This document shows, piece after piece, positions 1 to 9,600 of a stretch of 64,000 bases of DNA; position 1 is the first letter of the stretch; every line of letters begins with the position of its first letter. Source of the DNA: Cryomorpha ignava (GTDB lineage Bacteria; Bacteroidota; Bacteroidia; Flavobacteriales_D; Cryomorphaceae); contig NZ_JAAGVY010000005.1 of assembly GCF_010686655.1 (NCBI RefSeq), positions 94,303-158,302 of the forward strand, read 5' to 3'. The notes beneath the pieces are model-generated. The model saw only the letters and a list, made by a program, of their open reading frames with translations, made no database searches and was not told the DNA's origin. The translations under genes and the position numbers were made by a program.

Positions 1-1
1 C

Positions 2-610
2 GATGCACACAAGCTACGCGGATATTTCGGAAATGTATTTAAGGATAATTCTCCGCTTCTTCACAATCATTACGATTCTGGGCAATTGCGTTATCGGTAT
101 CCCTTGGTGCAATACAAAATATTAAACAACACCCCCACCCTCGTGGCAATTGACGAAGGAGCAGAATTGCTGACCCAACTTTTTTTGAAAATACAGGAAA
201 TCGATATTGACGGAAAGAAATATCCTATTCAAAATAAACACATTACATCCAAAAATTACCCAATCGGTATTGGCGAAAGCCTATTTACCTATACGTTTGA
301 AACGCTATGGATGGCACTTAACCAAGAGAATTATAAAAAGTACACCGAGGCAGAAGATTCCGAAAAACGCAAAATATTGAATCGGATTTTAGTAGGCAAT
401 ATCCTGTCATTTTTTAAAAGTACCGGATTGATGCTCGAACCCGATGAGCGCATTTTGGCAACGACCGAAGTGGAACCAAAAAAAACCAAGTTTAAAGATC
501 AGTCTATGGTTGCTTTTACCGGAAGGTTTACGACAAATGCGCAGTTGCCGGATTTTATTGGCATCGGCAAATCGGTATCACGCGGGTTTGGAACCATTCT
601 ACAAGTCTGA
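2..610 (+). CDS. cas6: CRISPR repeat endonuclease Cas6 (Cas6b-like), 5'-truncated by window edge
   Basis: The reading frame is open to base 2, so the true start lies outside the window; I estimate a few tens of residues are missing. The visible N-terminal part has the KLRGYFGN, LHNH and RYPLVQYK signatures of the Cas6b N-terminal domain. The C-terminus has the GIGKSVSRGFGTI glycine-rich loop of the Cas6b C-terminal domain. Members of this family cut pre-crRNA inside the repeat, leaving an 8-nt 5' handle; the array repeat ends in ATTGAAAC, which fits. It is transcribed toward the toxin-antitoxin pair and cas1-cas2-cas4, with a 125-bp gap before the next gene. The catalytic histidine cannot be assigned by eye; His24 of the visible sequence, in LHNH, is a candidate. 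Confidence 0.85.
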   Translation, partial: DAHKLRGYFGNVFKDNSPLLHNHYDSGQLRYRYPLVQYKILNNTPTLVAIDEGAELLTQLFLKIQEIDIDGKKYPIQNKHITSKNYPIGIGESLFTYTFETLWMALNQENYKKYTEAEDSEKRKILNRILVGNILSFFKSTGLMLEPDERILATTEVEPKKTKFKDQSMVAFTGRFTTNAQLPDFIGIGKSVSRGFGTILQV

Positions 611-735
611 TATTTTTTTATGGAAATGAAAAAATATCGATAATTCGCAAATGATATTTGCATAAAATCATTGAAAAGACGGATCAAAAGCAATTCAAAA
701 TTATTACAATCCGTAAATTTGACGACCTTTAACTC

Positions 736-1026
736 ATGGAACTTCTTTTTACCAAAGCTATTTTCTGGGATACAGACATTTCAAAGTTGGATCCAAGCCT
801 ACACTCTAAATACATCATAGAGAAGGTTTTAAATTACGGCACTTTAGAGGATTGGAAGAAGCTAAAACAATTGTATTCTGAAGAAAGGATACTAGCTGAA
901 GCTAAAAAAATAAGGGATTTACACCCTAAAACACTGAGCTTTCTAAGCATTTATTATAACGTTTCTAAAACAGAATTTCATTGCTATACAGAAATACCAT
1001 CCACCCGGACACATTTTCCTTATTGA
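736..1026 (+). CDS. DUF6922-like small protein, putative antitoxin partner of the AbiEii toxin
   Basis: This 96-residue protein has the FWDTDISKLD start, an I-x-EKVLNYG-x-LEDWKKLK middle and an LHPKTLSFLSIYYNVSK segment. I associate these with DUF6922-type proteins that sit directly before AbiEii-type nucleotidyltransferases in Bacteroidota. The downstream toxin frame begins 46 bp before this stop codon, so the two are translationally linked. An antitoxin or regulatory role is inferred from context; no catalytic motif is visible. About 125 bp separate it from cas6, enough for its own promoter, although none was identified. Confidence 0.7.
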   Translation: MELLFTKAIFWDTDISKLDPSLHSKYIIEKVLNYGTLEDWKKLKQLYSEERILAEAKKIRDLHPKTLSFLSIYYNVSKTEFHCYTEIPSTRTHFPY

Positions 1027-1598
1027 AGGAATTGCAACAAAACCCGGCTTTAGGTGATTGCCCCTTAGCTGGTGGCACAGCACTTGCGTTGCAACTCGGT
1101 CACCGCATTTCGCTGGATCTTGACTTTTTTAGCAGTCGAGATTTAAACCTGAATGAGATAAAAAAAGTATTCGAAAGCTATCCGACTGCAATGGAATTGG
1201 CCACATCAAAAAATATACTCACTTGGAGTATCAATGACGTAAAAGTAGATGTGGTAAATTATACTTACCCCACTTTAAGACCATTAATAGAGAATGGCGG
1301 GATTGTTTTGTACAGCATGGAAGATATTGCGGCAATGAAATTGGAAGCAATTAAAGGAAGAGGGCGAAAACGCGATTTTTACGATCTGTATTTTTTATTG
1401 AAAAAATTCGACCTTGCTAAAATGTTGCAATTCAACAAGGAAAAATATAATCGGAGCAATATGTTTATGGTTATTAAGAGTATGACTTTTTTTGAAGATG
1501 CCAATACTGATCCTGATGTTATGGTTCCAAAAGATACCGAAAAGGTGGATTGGGAATTGGTAAAAAAGGAAATAATAAAGGCGGTTAAATCAATCTGA
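981..1598 (+). CDS. Nucleotidyl transferase AbiEii/AbiGii-family toxin
   Basis: The 205-residue protein has the AbiEii nucleotidyltransferase core: LAGGTALALQLGHRISLDLDFF (first residues near 29) with Gly31-Gly32 and metal ligands Asp46 and Asp48, a third acidic residue at Asp90 (VKVDVV), and the MEDIAAMKLEAIKGRGRKRDFYDLY helix with Lys120 and Asp132. Known members transfer nucleotides to RNA targets and cause growth arrest in type IV toxin-antitoxin systems. The start is TTG at 981; it puts the family-typical residues (ML..NTIHPDTF) at the N-terminus and overlaps the upstream gene by 46 bp. The stop TGA overlaps the cas1 ATG (TGATG), so the toxin is translationally coupled to the adaptation genes. 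Confidence 0.85.
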   Translation: MLYRNTIHPDTFSLLKELQQNPALGDCPLAGGTALALQLGHRISLDLDFFSSRDLNLNEIKKVFESYPTAMELATSKNILTWSINDVKVDVVNYTYPTLRPLIENGGIVLYSMEDIAAMKLEAIKGRGRKRDFYDLYFLLKKFDLAKMLQFNKEKYNRSNMFMVIKSMTFFEDANTDPDVMVPKDTEKVDWELVKKEIIKAVKSI

Positions 1599-2605
1599 TG
1601 CAAATATTTATCAACACGTATGGCAGTTATTTACATGTAAAGGAAGACATGTTTGAAGTAAAAACGCGCCCCGATCCCAAACAGAAAGATAAAATAAAAG
1701 TGAACCATATTGCTGCACACAAAATCACTTCGTTCGTGGTGAGCAAAGGCGCGGCAATAAGTACAGATGCCATTGCCCTTGCGGTAAAACACAATATTGA
1801 TATCGTTGTAGTTGAAAATAACGGTCATCCGCTTGGACGATTTTGGCACAGTAAGCTGGGTAGCACCACCAAAATACGGAAGCGTCAGCTCGAGGTGAGC
1901 ATGGATGCCGTGGGATTGGAATGGATAAAACAATGGCTTATTGTCAAACTTCAAAATCAGGCTGAATATCTGGGTGATTTGCGGAAGCACCGACCTAAAA
2001 TCTCGATAACGCTGGCTGAATCGGAAAAACGAATATTAGAGCAATGTGAGAAAATTGCCGAATTAAAAGCGGACAGCATCTCTGATGTTGCGGAGCGCAT
2101 AAGGGGTCTTGAGGGAACTGCGGGGCGTTTGTATTTCGGCGGACTTTCAAAAAGCATTCCCGAAGAGTTCAACTTTAAAGGTCGTAGCTTTAGGCCTGCA
2201 CAAGACCCCTTTAACGCTATGCTCAACTACGCTTATGGCATACTCTATTCGCGTACTGAGCGGGCACTGATGCTTGCGGGACTGGATCCTTATGTGGGTT
2301 TTTTGCACCGCGACGATTACAATTCAAAGAGCCTGGTTTTCGATTTTATTGAGCCTTATCGCATACATGCAGAACGCTGTGTATTTGCTCTTTTTTCAAA
2401 AAAACAGGTCAATAAAACTTTTTTTGAGGATATTTCGGGAGGGGTTTCGCTTAATGCGGATGGAAAACCGGTATTGGTAGAGCATTTTATGAAATATCTT
2501 GATCAGGATACCATTCGCCATAAGGGGCGCAACCAAACCCGGTACAACGCTATGCAGCTCGATGCGCACAACTTTGCCAACACTTTAATAGCCAAAGAAG
2601 AATGA
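1598..2605 (+). CDS. cas1: CRISPR-associated integrase Cas1
   Basis: At 335 residues this is normal length. The N-terminal beta domain (about 1-90) is followed by the alpha-helical metal-binding domain. Expected metal ligands are visible: Glu172 in RGLEGTAGRLYF, His237 in VGFLHRDDY and Glu252 in DFIEPYR; the conserved N-Y-x-YG-x-LY helix is at 210-217. With Cas2 it integrates new spacers at the leader end of the array. The start ATG overlaps the toxin stop and its own stop overlaps the cas2 start (ATGA). Confidence 0.97.
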   Translation: MQIFINTYGSYLHVKEDMFEVKTRPDPKQKDKIKVNHIAAHKITSFVVSKGAAISTDAIALAVKHNIDIVVVENNGHPLGRFWHSKLGSTTKIRKRQLEVSMDAVGLEWIKQWLIVKLQNQAEYLGDLRKHRPKISITLAESEKRILEQCEKIAELKADSISDVAERIRGLEGTAGRLYFGGLSKSIPEEFNFKGRSFRPAQDPFNAMLNYAYGILYSRTERALMLAGLDPYVGFLHRDDYNSKSLVFDFIEPYRIHAERCVFALFSKKQVNKTFFEDISGGVSLNADGKPVLVEHFMKYLDQDTIRHKGRNQTRYNAMQLDAHNFANTLIAKEE

Positions 2606-2892
2606 TAATCTGGGTAATGTACGATATCAAAAAGGATAAGGCGCGCAGTAAAATCGCGAAAATATGCAAACAATCGGGGCTATACCGAGTGCAGTACAGC
2701 GTGTTTTTGGGTCAGCTTTCTGCAAATTCAAAAGACAGTTTGTGGATACAAATTGAGGAATTGATTGATGAAGAAACCGACTCGGTATATATTTTCCCAA
2801 TGTCGAAAAACGAGCTTCAAGACACGATTTTATTGGGACAAGCTTTTGACAAGGATATGGTTACTGATGAAGTAAAAGCGTTGTTTTTCTGA
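2602..2892 (+). CDS. cas2: CRISPR-associated protein Cas2
   Basis: The 96-residue protein has the ferredoxin-like Cas2 fold pattern: first strand IIWVMYDI with the conserved Asp8, helix KARSKIAKICKQSGLYRVQYSVFLG, and a late VYIFPMS strand. It forms the structural centre of the Cas1-Cas2 integration complex. It overlaps cas1 by 4 bp and its stop overlaps the cas4 start (TGATG). Confidence 0.96.
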   Translation: MIIWVMYDIKKDKARSKIAKICKQSGLYRVQYSVFLGQLSANSKDSLWIQIEELIDEETDSVYIFPMSKNELQDTILLGQAFDKDMVTDEVKALFF

Positions 2893-3467
2893 TGTTTAGC
2901 ATAACGCCCTCACATATTATCGAATATTTGTATTGTGCGCGGTACACTTTTTTTGAATATGTGCTGGCTGTGCCGCAAAATGAAGACAAGTACTACAAGG
3001 TACAGCGGGGTAGAACGTTGCACGACGAGAAGCTTGAACGTAACAAAGGATATTTGCGGAAGCGTATAGGCGCAGTAGAAAAATGGGAAGACCAATATCT
3101 TACCAATGCCACAATGCGCGGGAGAATAGATGAGGTTTTAAAGCTTGAGGACGGGAGTTTTGCACCCTTGGATTATAAGTTTGCGGAGTACAAAGACAAG
3201 CTTTACGACACGTATAAGCAGCAGTTGTTTTGCTATGCTGTGCTGATAGAGGATAATTGGGGAGCAAAGGTCAATCGCGGATTTATTGTTTACATCCGCA
3301 GCAAGAATAAATTATTGGAAGTTGAGATAAAACAGTCTGACAAGGAATTGATTCGTGAGAGCATTTCGGGATTTTTGGAGATTGTGGAGAAAAATCATTT
3401 CCCAAAAGCCACGAAATATAAGCGAAGATGTGTAAATTGCACCTATCGGAATATTTGCACGAAGTAA
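2892..3467 (+). CDS. cas4: CRISPR-associated exonuclease Cas4
   Basis: The 191-residue protein is a RecB-type nuclease. The iron-sulfur cysteines are Cys15 (EYLYCARYTFFEY) and the C-terminal cluster Cys180, Cys183, Cys189 (RRCVNCTYRNIC). Nuclease residues are His44, Asp80 (RIDEVL), Asp94 and Lys96 (PLDYKF), followed by a Q-x3-Y-like motif near 110-115. Cas4 trims prespacers and selects those with the right PAM and orientation. The order cas1-cas2-cas4, with cas4 last next to the leader, differs from the cas4-cas1-cas2 order I expect of type I-B loci. Confidence 0.95.
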   Translation: MFSITPSHIIEYLYCARYTFFEYVLAVPQNEDKYYKVQRGRTLHDEKLERNKGYLRKRIGAVEKWEDQYLTNATMRGRIDEVLKLEDGSFAPLDYKFAEYKDKLYDTYKQQLFCYAVLIEDNWGAKVNRGFIVYIRSKNKLLEVEIKQSDKELIRESISGFLEIVEKNHFPKATKYKRRCVNCTYRNICTK

Positions 3468-3672
3468 TGAAAAAGGTTGTGGGAATCCGGTAGTAGATTT
3501 ATAAAAGGAGAAATTAATTTTGGAGTCAACTAATTATATTACAACACCTTGCTGTCGCAAAAACGAACGGAAAGCGGGTGTAAAAACGTTCTTTGACGTA
3601 TTAGAAACAATGAATAAGGGAAATGACTCAATATGTAACGGTCTGTTATTTAGCTGTTTGAGAGCTGATCGG
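3468..3672 (+). promoter_or_regulatory. CRISPR leader
   Basis: This AT-rich, non-coding 205-bp stretch lies between the cas4 stop and the first perfect repeat. The repeats are perfect on this side and degenerate at the far end, which places the leader here and transcription of the array on the + strand. A TTTG at about 3592-3595 could be a weak -33 element, but I see no convincing TAnnTTTG box at the right distance. Confidence 0.75.
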
Positions 3673-6600
3673 CTCAAAGACCAAATCCAGTAAGAACAAG
3701 GATTGAAACTTTCTTCACGATAAAAAGACATGACGGCTTTCATTCTCAAAGACCAAATCCAGTAAGAACAAGGATTGAAACATAAGCTAAACAACATGAT
3801 CACAAAAATTTACAATCTCAAAGACCAAATCCAGTAAGAACAAGGATTGAAACACGCGCAAGGAACGCCAACGGGTGAAACGGCGGATATCTCAAAGACC
3901 AAATCCAGTAAGAACAAGGATTGAAACGTTTTCCTTTGTTTGGCATGTCAATTGGCCTTGTTCCTCAAAGACCAAATCCAGTAAGAACAAGGATTGAAAC
4001 TATCAGACAGACAAAGCGGCGGTTGATTCACAAGTTCTCAAAGACCAAATCCAGTAAGAACAAGGATTGAAACGAGAGTAATCCACTTGCAAGGCTGGCT
4101 ATAAGGCTGCTCAAAGACCAAATCCAGTAAGAACAAGGATTGAAACAAATCGTCTATAAAAAGGCCACCTTTCAAGAAACCCTCAAAGACCAAATCCAGT
4201 AAGAACAAGGATTGAAACACAACATCCGGTTTCGCATGACGAATACCGGTAGTGCTCAAAGACCAAATCCAGTAAGAACAAGGATTGAAACAAAAGAATG
4301 GTCAGGAGATTAACGATAAGACGGCTTCTCAAAGACCAAATCCAGTAAGAACAAGGATTGAAACTTGAGTCATGTGATGAGGCGATTATGGATCAGCTTA
4401 CTCAAAGACCAAATCCAGTAAGAACAAGGATTGAAACTGGTGACTAACGGATACGCTATTCAGCAGCAGGAAACTCAAAGACCAAATCCAGTAAGAACAA
4501 GGATTGAAACAAGTCTAAAATAAATCAGTAATGAAAAAAGCTAGAGCTCAAAGACCAAATCCAGTAAGAACAAGGATTGAAACTGAATCCTTCCTGATCT
4601 GCTATGAAGGCATTGTTTCTCAAAGACCAAATCCAGTAAGAACAAGGATTGAAACCAGCAGAAGATGAGATGCTTATAAAACGAGACTACTCTCAAAGAC
4701 CAAATCCAGTAAGAACAAGGATTGAAACATTTCTACGGGCGACAAAGAAGTCTCGCAACCGTGTTCTCAAAGACCAAATCCAGTAAGAACAAGGATTGAA
4801 ACTGATGGTTTGATTAATTTGTGTCACCACATTAGTGTACTCAAAGACCAAATCCAGTAAGAACAAGGATTGAAACCGTTGCTTCCAAGGCCGCCTGTTG
4901 TGTCACGGATGCCTCAAAGACCAAATCCAGTAAGAACAAGGATTGAAACAACCAGCAGCCTCCGGCGTTGTTGACGGAGCCGAAACTCAAAGACCAAATC
5001 CAGTAAGAACAAGGATTGAAACTTATATCCTTTGATTGATTCACGTGTTGGGTATTTCTCAAAGACCAAATCCAGTAAGAACAAGGATTGAAACTTTATT
5101 CTTTTGTTTTTTGGTGCTTTCATTTGATTTCTCAAAGACCAAATCCAGTAAGAACAAGGATTGAAACCAACAACAAGGTTATGTTTCAAAGGAAATTTTT
5201 GAACTCAAAGACCAAATCCAGTAAGAACAAGGATTGAAACCAAGTCATAACCAACCAGCAACGGTGCATAGTCATTTCTCAAAGACCAAATCCAGTAAGA
5301 ACAAGGATTGAAACTTGATTCCATTGATGCAAGATCCGTTGGTTGTTGATCCCTCAAAGACCAAATCCAGTAAGAACAAGGATTGAAACCGGAAGCCATC
5401 GCTCCAAAAGGGGCGGAGCTGTTTAGCTCAAAGACCAAATCCAGTAAGAACAAGGATTGAAACAACTAAAAAAATGATGTACAAAGGATTCTACGATGTC
5501 TCAAAGACCAAATCCAGTAAGAACAAGGATTGAAACCCGGCTTCAATTAGTGCGTCCTGTCTTTCCTTAGCCTCAAAGACCAAATCCAGTAAGAACAAGG
5601 ATTGAAACCCGTTCCTGTGGCGTTTGCTGCATTGTAACACTCTCTCTCAAAGACCAAATCCAGTAAGAACAAGGATTGAAACATTTCTACGGGCGACAAA
5701 GAAGTCTCGCAACCGTGTCTCAAAGACCAAATCCAGTAAGAACAAGGATTGAAACATCTAAGCTCCGCAATTTTGCTTTCAGCTCTCGCTCTCAAAGACC
5801 AAATCCAGTAAGAACAAGGATTGAAACTTATAACGGGTTAAGAGGGACTGCGTTTTCATACTACTCAAAGACCAAATCCAGTAAGAACAAGGATTGAAAC
5901 TTTCCTCCTGTCTCATAGTCATCTTTTTCCCAACAAGCTCAAAGACCAAATCCAGTAAGAACAAGGATTGAAACCATATCCAGAATCGGCTTCGCTATTA
6001 CCAGATTTTGCTCAAAGACCAAATCCAGTAAGAACAAGGATTGAAACCTCCAGCCTCTCCAGACTTAAACGCTTCTGGATTCGCTCAAAGACCAAATCCA
6101 GTAAGAACAAGGATTGAAACCACCATCGTAAAGAATGGCTGTGAAGTCTATTTGGACTCAAAGACCAAATCCAGTAAGAACAAGGATTGAAACGTGCTTG
6201 TATTTCTTTTAGTTGCATTAATTCCAGTACTCTCAAAGACCAAATCCAGTAAGAACAAGGATTGAAACTACCACTATTGCCGATTGGAATGCTTACTACA
6301 CTCTCAAAGACCAAATCCAGTAAGAACAAGGATTGAAACCGATTAAAGTCCAGTTTGAAAGCTCCGGATCGTATCTCAAAGACCAAATCCAGTAAGAACA
6401 AGGATTGAAACCTACCGTAGAGGTATTCGGTATCTGGGGCCAATAGAGCTCAAAGACCAAATCCAGTAAGAACAAGGATTGAAACTAATTAAAAAAAATG
6501 GAATAAACGTACAGGAATATACGCTCAAAGACCAAATCCAGTAAGAACAAGGATTGAAACTTCACGGTACTACTATTAATGTGGGACAGCTGCGCCGGCT

Positions 6601-9600
6601 CAAAGACCAAATCCAGTAAGAACAAGGATTGAAACACGCCGAGCTTCAGTTTTTTGTACCTGGCTTAAATGCTCAAAGACCAAATCCAGTAAGAACAAGG
6701 ATTGAAACGCTCCATTAGTGGGCTTTCTTCTTCGTAGGTAAGCGCTCAAAGACCAAATCCAGTAAGAACAAGGATTGAAACGTCCAAAGAGCGATTAGTC
6801 CCTCGTTAGAGTATCCTCTCAAAGACCAAATCCAGTAAGAACAAGGATTGAAACCTTCTTGGATGGTCATATTATTAAGCTCCATAATATCTCAAAGACC
6901 AAATCCAGTAAGAACAAGGATTGAAACAAGCCACGTCACCGAGTAAAGGTGACTCTAAACTACTCAAAGACCAAATCCAGTAAGAACAAGGATTGAAACC
7001 AAGATAATGCGGGTCGATTGACTCCTGTAATAACACTCAAAGACCAAATCCAGTAAGAACAAGGATTGAAACCTAATGCTGCTCACCCTTATCGCGATAA
7101 TGCTATTCTCAAAGACCAAATCCAGTAAGAACAAGGATTGAAACATCTTACTGTTTGTTCATACATAACGCTATGTTTTCTCAAAGACCAAATCCAGTAA
7201 GAACAAGGATTGAAACAAGCTGAATATACGCGACTTTTTTACGCTGACAATGCTCAAAGACCAAATCCAGTAAGAACAAGGATTGAAACCTGATGATGCA
7301 GCTTTGCCGTATAACCCGAGAGGGTCTCAAAGACCAAATCCAGTAAGAACAAGGATTGAAACTCAATACATTTGGCAATTTTAAGCTGTGTAGCATTTCT
7401 CAAAGACCAAATCCAGTAAGAACAAGGATTGAAACTTATTATCTGATTGTGCGCTATGGCGTTGAAGTCGGCTCAAAGACCAAATCCAGTAAGAACAAGG
7501 ATTGAAACATATCCGTTAAATCTATATTACACTTTCTGAAGTGCCTCAAAGACCAAATCCAGTAAGAACAAGGATTGAAACTGGTTCGAGATCTTGGGCT
7601 TTATGGCGATACCACGAACTCAAAGACCAAATCCAGTAAGAACAAGGATTGAAACTTTCGGCGATTTGATAGAATGATCCTGCATAGAATACTCAAAGAC
7701 CAAATCCAGTAAGAACAAGGATTGAAACTATATGTGGGGCGCACAGAAATCTTCCCTATTACCACTCAAAGACCAAATCCAGTAAGAACAAGGATTGAAA
7801 CATGTTAGATATTTCGCTATCGTTGCTGATTGAATATCTCAAAGACCAAATCCAGTAAGAACAAGGATTGAAACCGGTGATAGGTCTGCCAATATGGTCG
7901 CGAATAACTTCTCAAAGACCAAATCCAGTAAGAACAAGGATTGAAACTCCCGATGAACTTGAAAACAGCTGGTTGATGTTCTTCTCAAAGACCAAATCCA
8001 GTAAGAACAAGGATTGAAACTTATCTGTGTTCATAATTCAAAGTTTTTGTGTTATCTCAAAGACCAAATCCAGTAAGAACAAGGATTGAAACAAAAACGC
8101 GCATATAAAGCAGCGCATACCAATGAAAACTCAAAGACCAAATCCAGTAAGAACAAGGATTGAAACTATTCAGCATCATCAAACCCAAATTTATTAAGCC
8201 AGCTCAAAGACCAAATCCAGTAAGAACAAGGATTGAAACCAGAATTACGCAAATGAAGGTGATAAAATATTAGATCTCAAAGACCAAATCCAGTAAGAAC
8301 AAGGATTGAAACCCTACATAGCACAGCGCAGCCACCTGCCAGAGCGATCTCAAAGACCAAATCCAGTAAGAACAAGGATTGAAACATGTTATGGGTTAAT
8401 CTTTTAATCATGTGGGAATTTCTCAAAGACCAAATCCAGTAAGAACAAGGATTGAAACGGGCAATCGCTAATTACATAAGACCGCACACAGCCACTCAAA
8501 GACCAAATCCAGTAAGAACAAGGATTGAAACTAGATAAAAATGGAGCTAAAGCACAGGCCGTATTGGCTCAAAGACCAAATCCAGTAAGAACAAGGATTG
8601 AAACCACTCAATCACGACTAATGAATGAGTATTTACAAGTCTCAAAGACCAAATCCAGTAAGAACAAGGATTGAAACAAGAAGAAAAAATATGAGCAATC
8701 GTGTCCACGCTCCCTCAAAGACCAAATCCAGTAAGAACAAGGATTGAAACGCTATTCAAACTCATTGCCGGTAATTCCGTTTAAACTCAAAGACCAAATC
8801 CAGTAAGAACAAGGATTGAAACTTAAAAACGATCTGCTCCATTATACACCGGTTAAAACTCAAAGACCAAATCCAGTAAGAACAAGGATTGAAACATTAC
8901 TCTATACAAACGATAATAGAATAGAAAAATCTCAAAGACCAAATCCAGTAAGAACAAGGATTGAAACTGCTTCTATACTTGAAGAATGTTAGAGATAGTA
9001 AACACTCAAAGACCAAATCCAGTAAGAACAAGGATTGAAACAAGCATTTGTTTTTGTTGCCAACTCTTGTGCTTCAACAACTCAAAGACCAAATCCAGTA
9101 AGAACAAGGATTGAAACGTGCAATCAAGTCGGGTGGCAGCTTCTCATCATCTCTCAAAGACCAAATCCAGTAAGAACAAGGATTGAAACTTCTGATGTGT
9201 TTATACACCCTTCCTTCGTTGTCTGTCTCAAAGACCAAATCCAGTAAGAACAAGGATTGAAACACCTCTTTTAAAAAGGCTTTCATATCTTCCTCGCTCT
9301 CAAAGACCAAATCCAGTAAGAACAAGGATTGAAACGAATAGATTATTGTAAAGGCTTTGGCCAATAGCATTCTCAAAGACCAAATCCAGTAAGAACAAGG
9401 ATTGAAACTTAAACATGCTACTGAGTAAAGACGATATTCCGAAAAGCTCAAAGACCAAATCCAGTAAGAACAAGGATTGAAACTGGGATTTGTCATCCGC
9501 TCAATACTTGGACGAATTACTCAAAGACCAAATCCAGTAAGAACAAGGATTGAAACAGAGCACACCTACTCTTTTGGAGATTAAAGAAAATTCTCAAAGA

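Noticed and set aside
736..1598. Reading the DUF6922/AbiEii pair as an unrelated passenger next to the cas genes
   Set aside because: The stop-start overlap of toxin and cas1 argues against a chance neighbour, although selection for the pairing is not proven.
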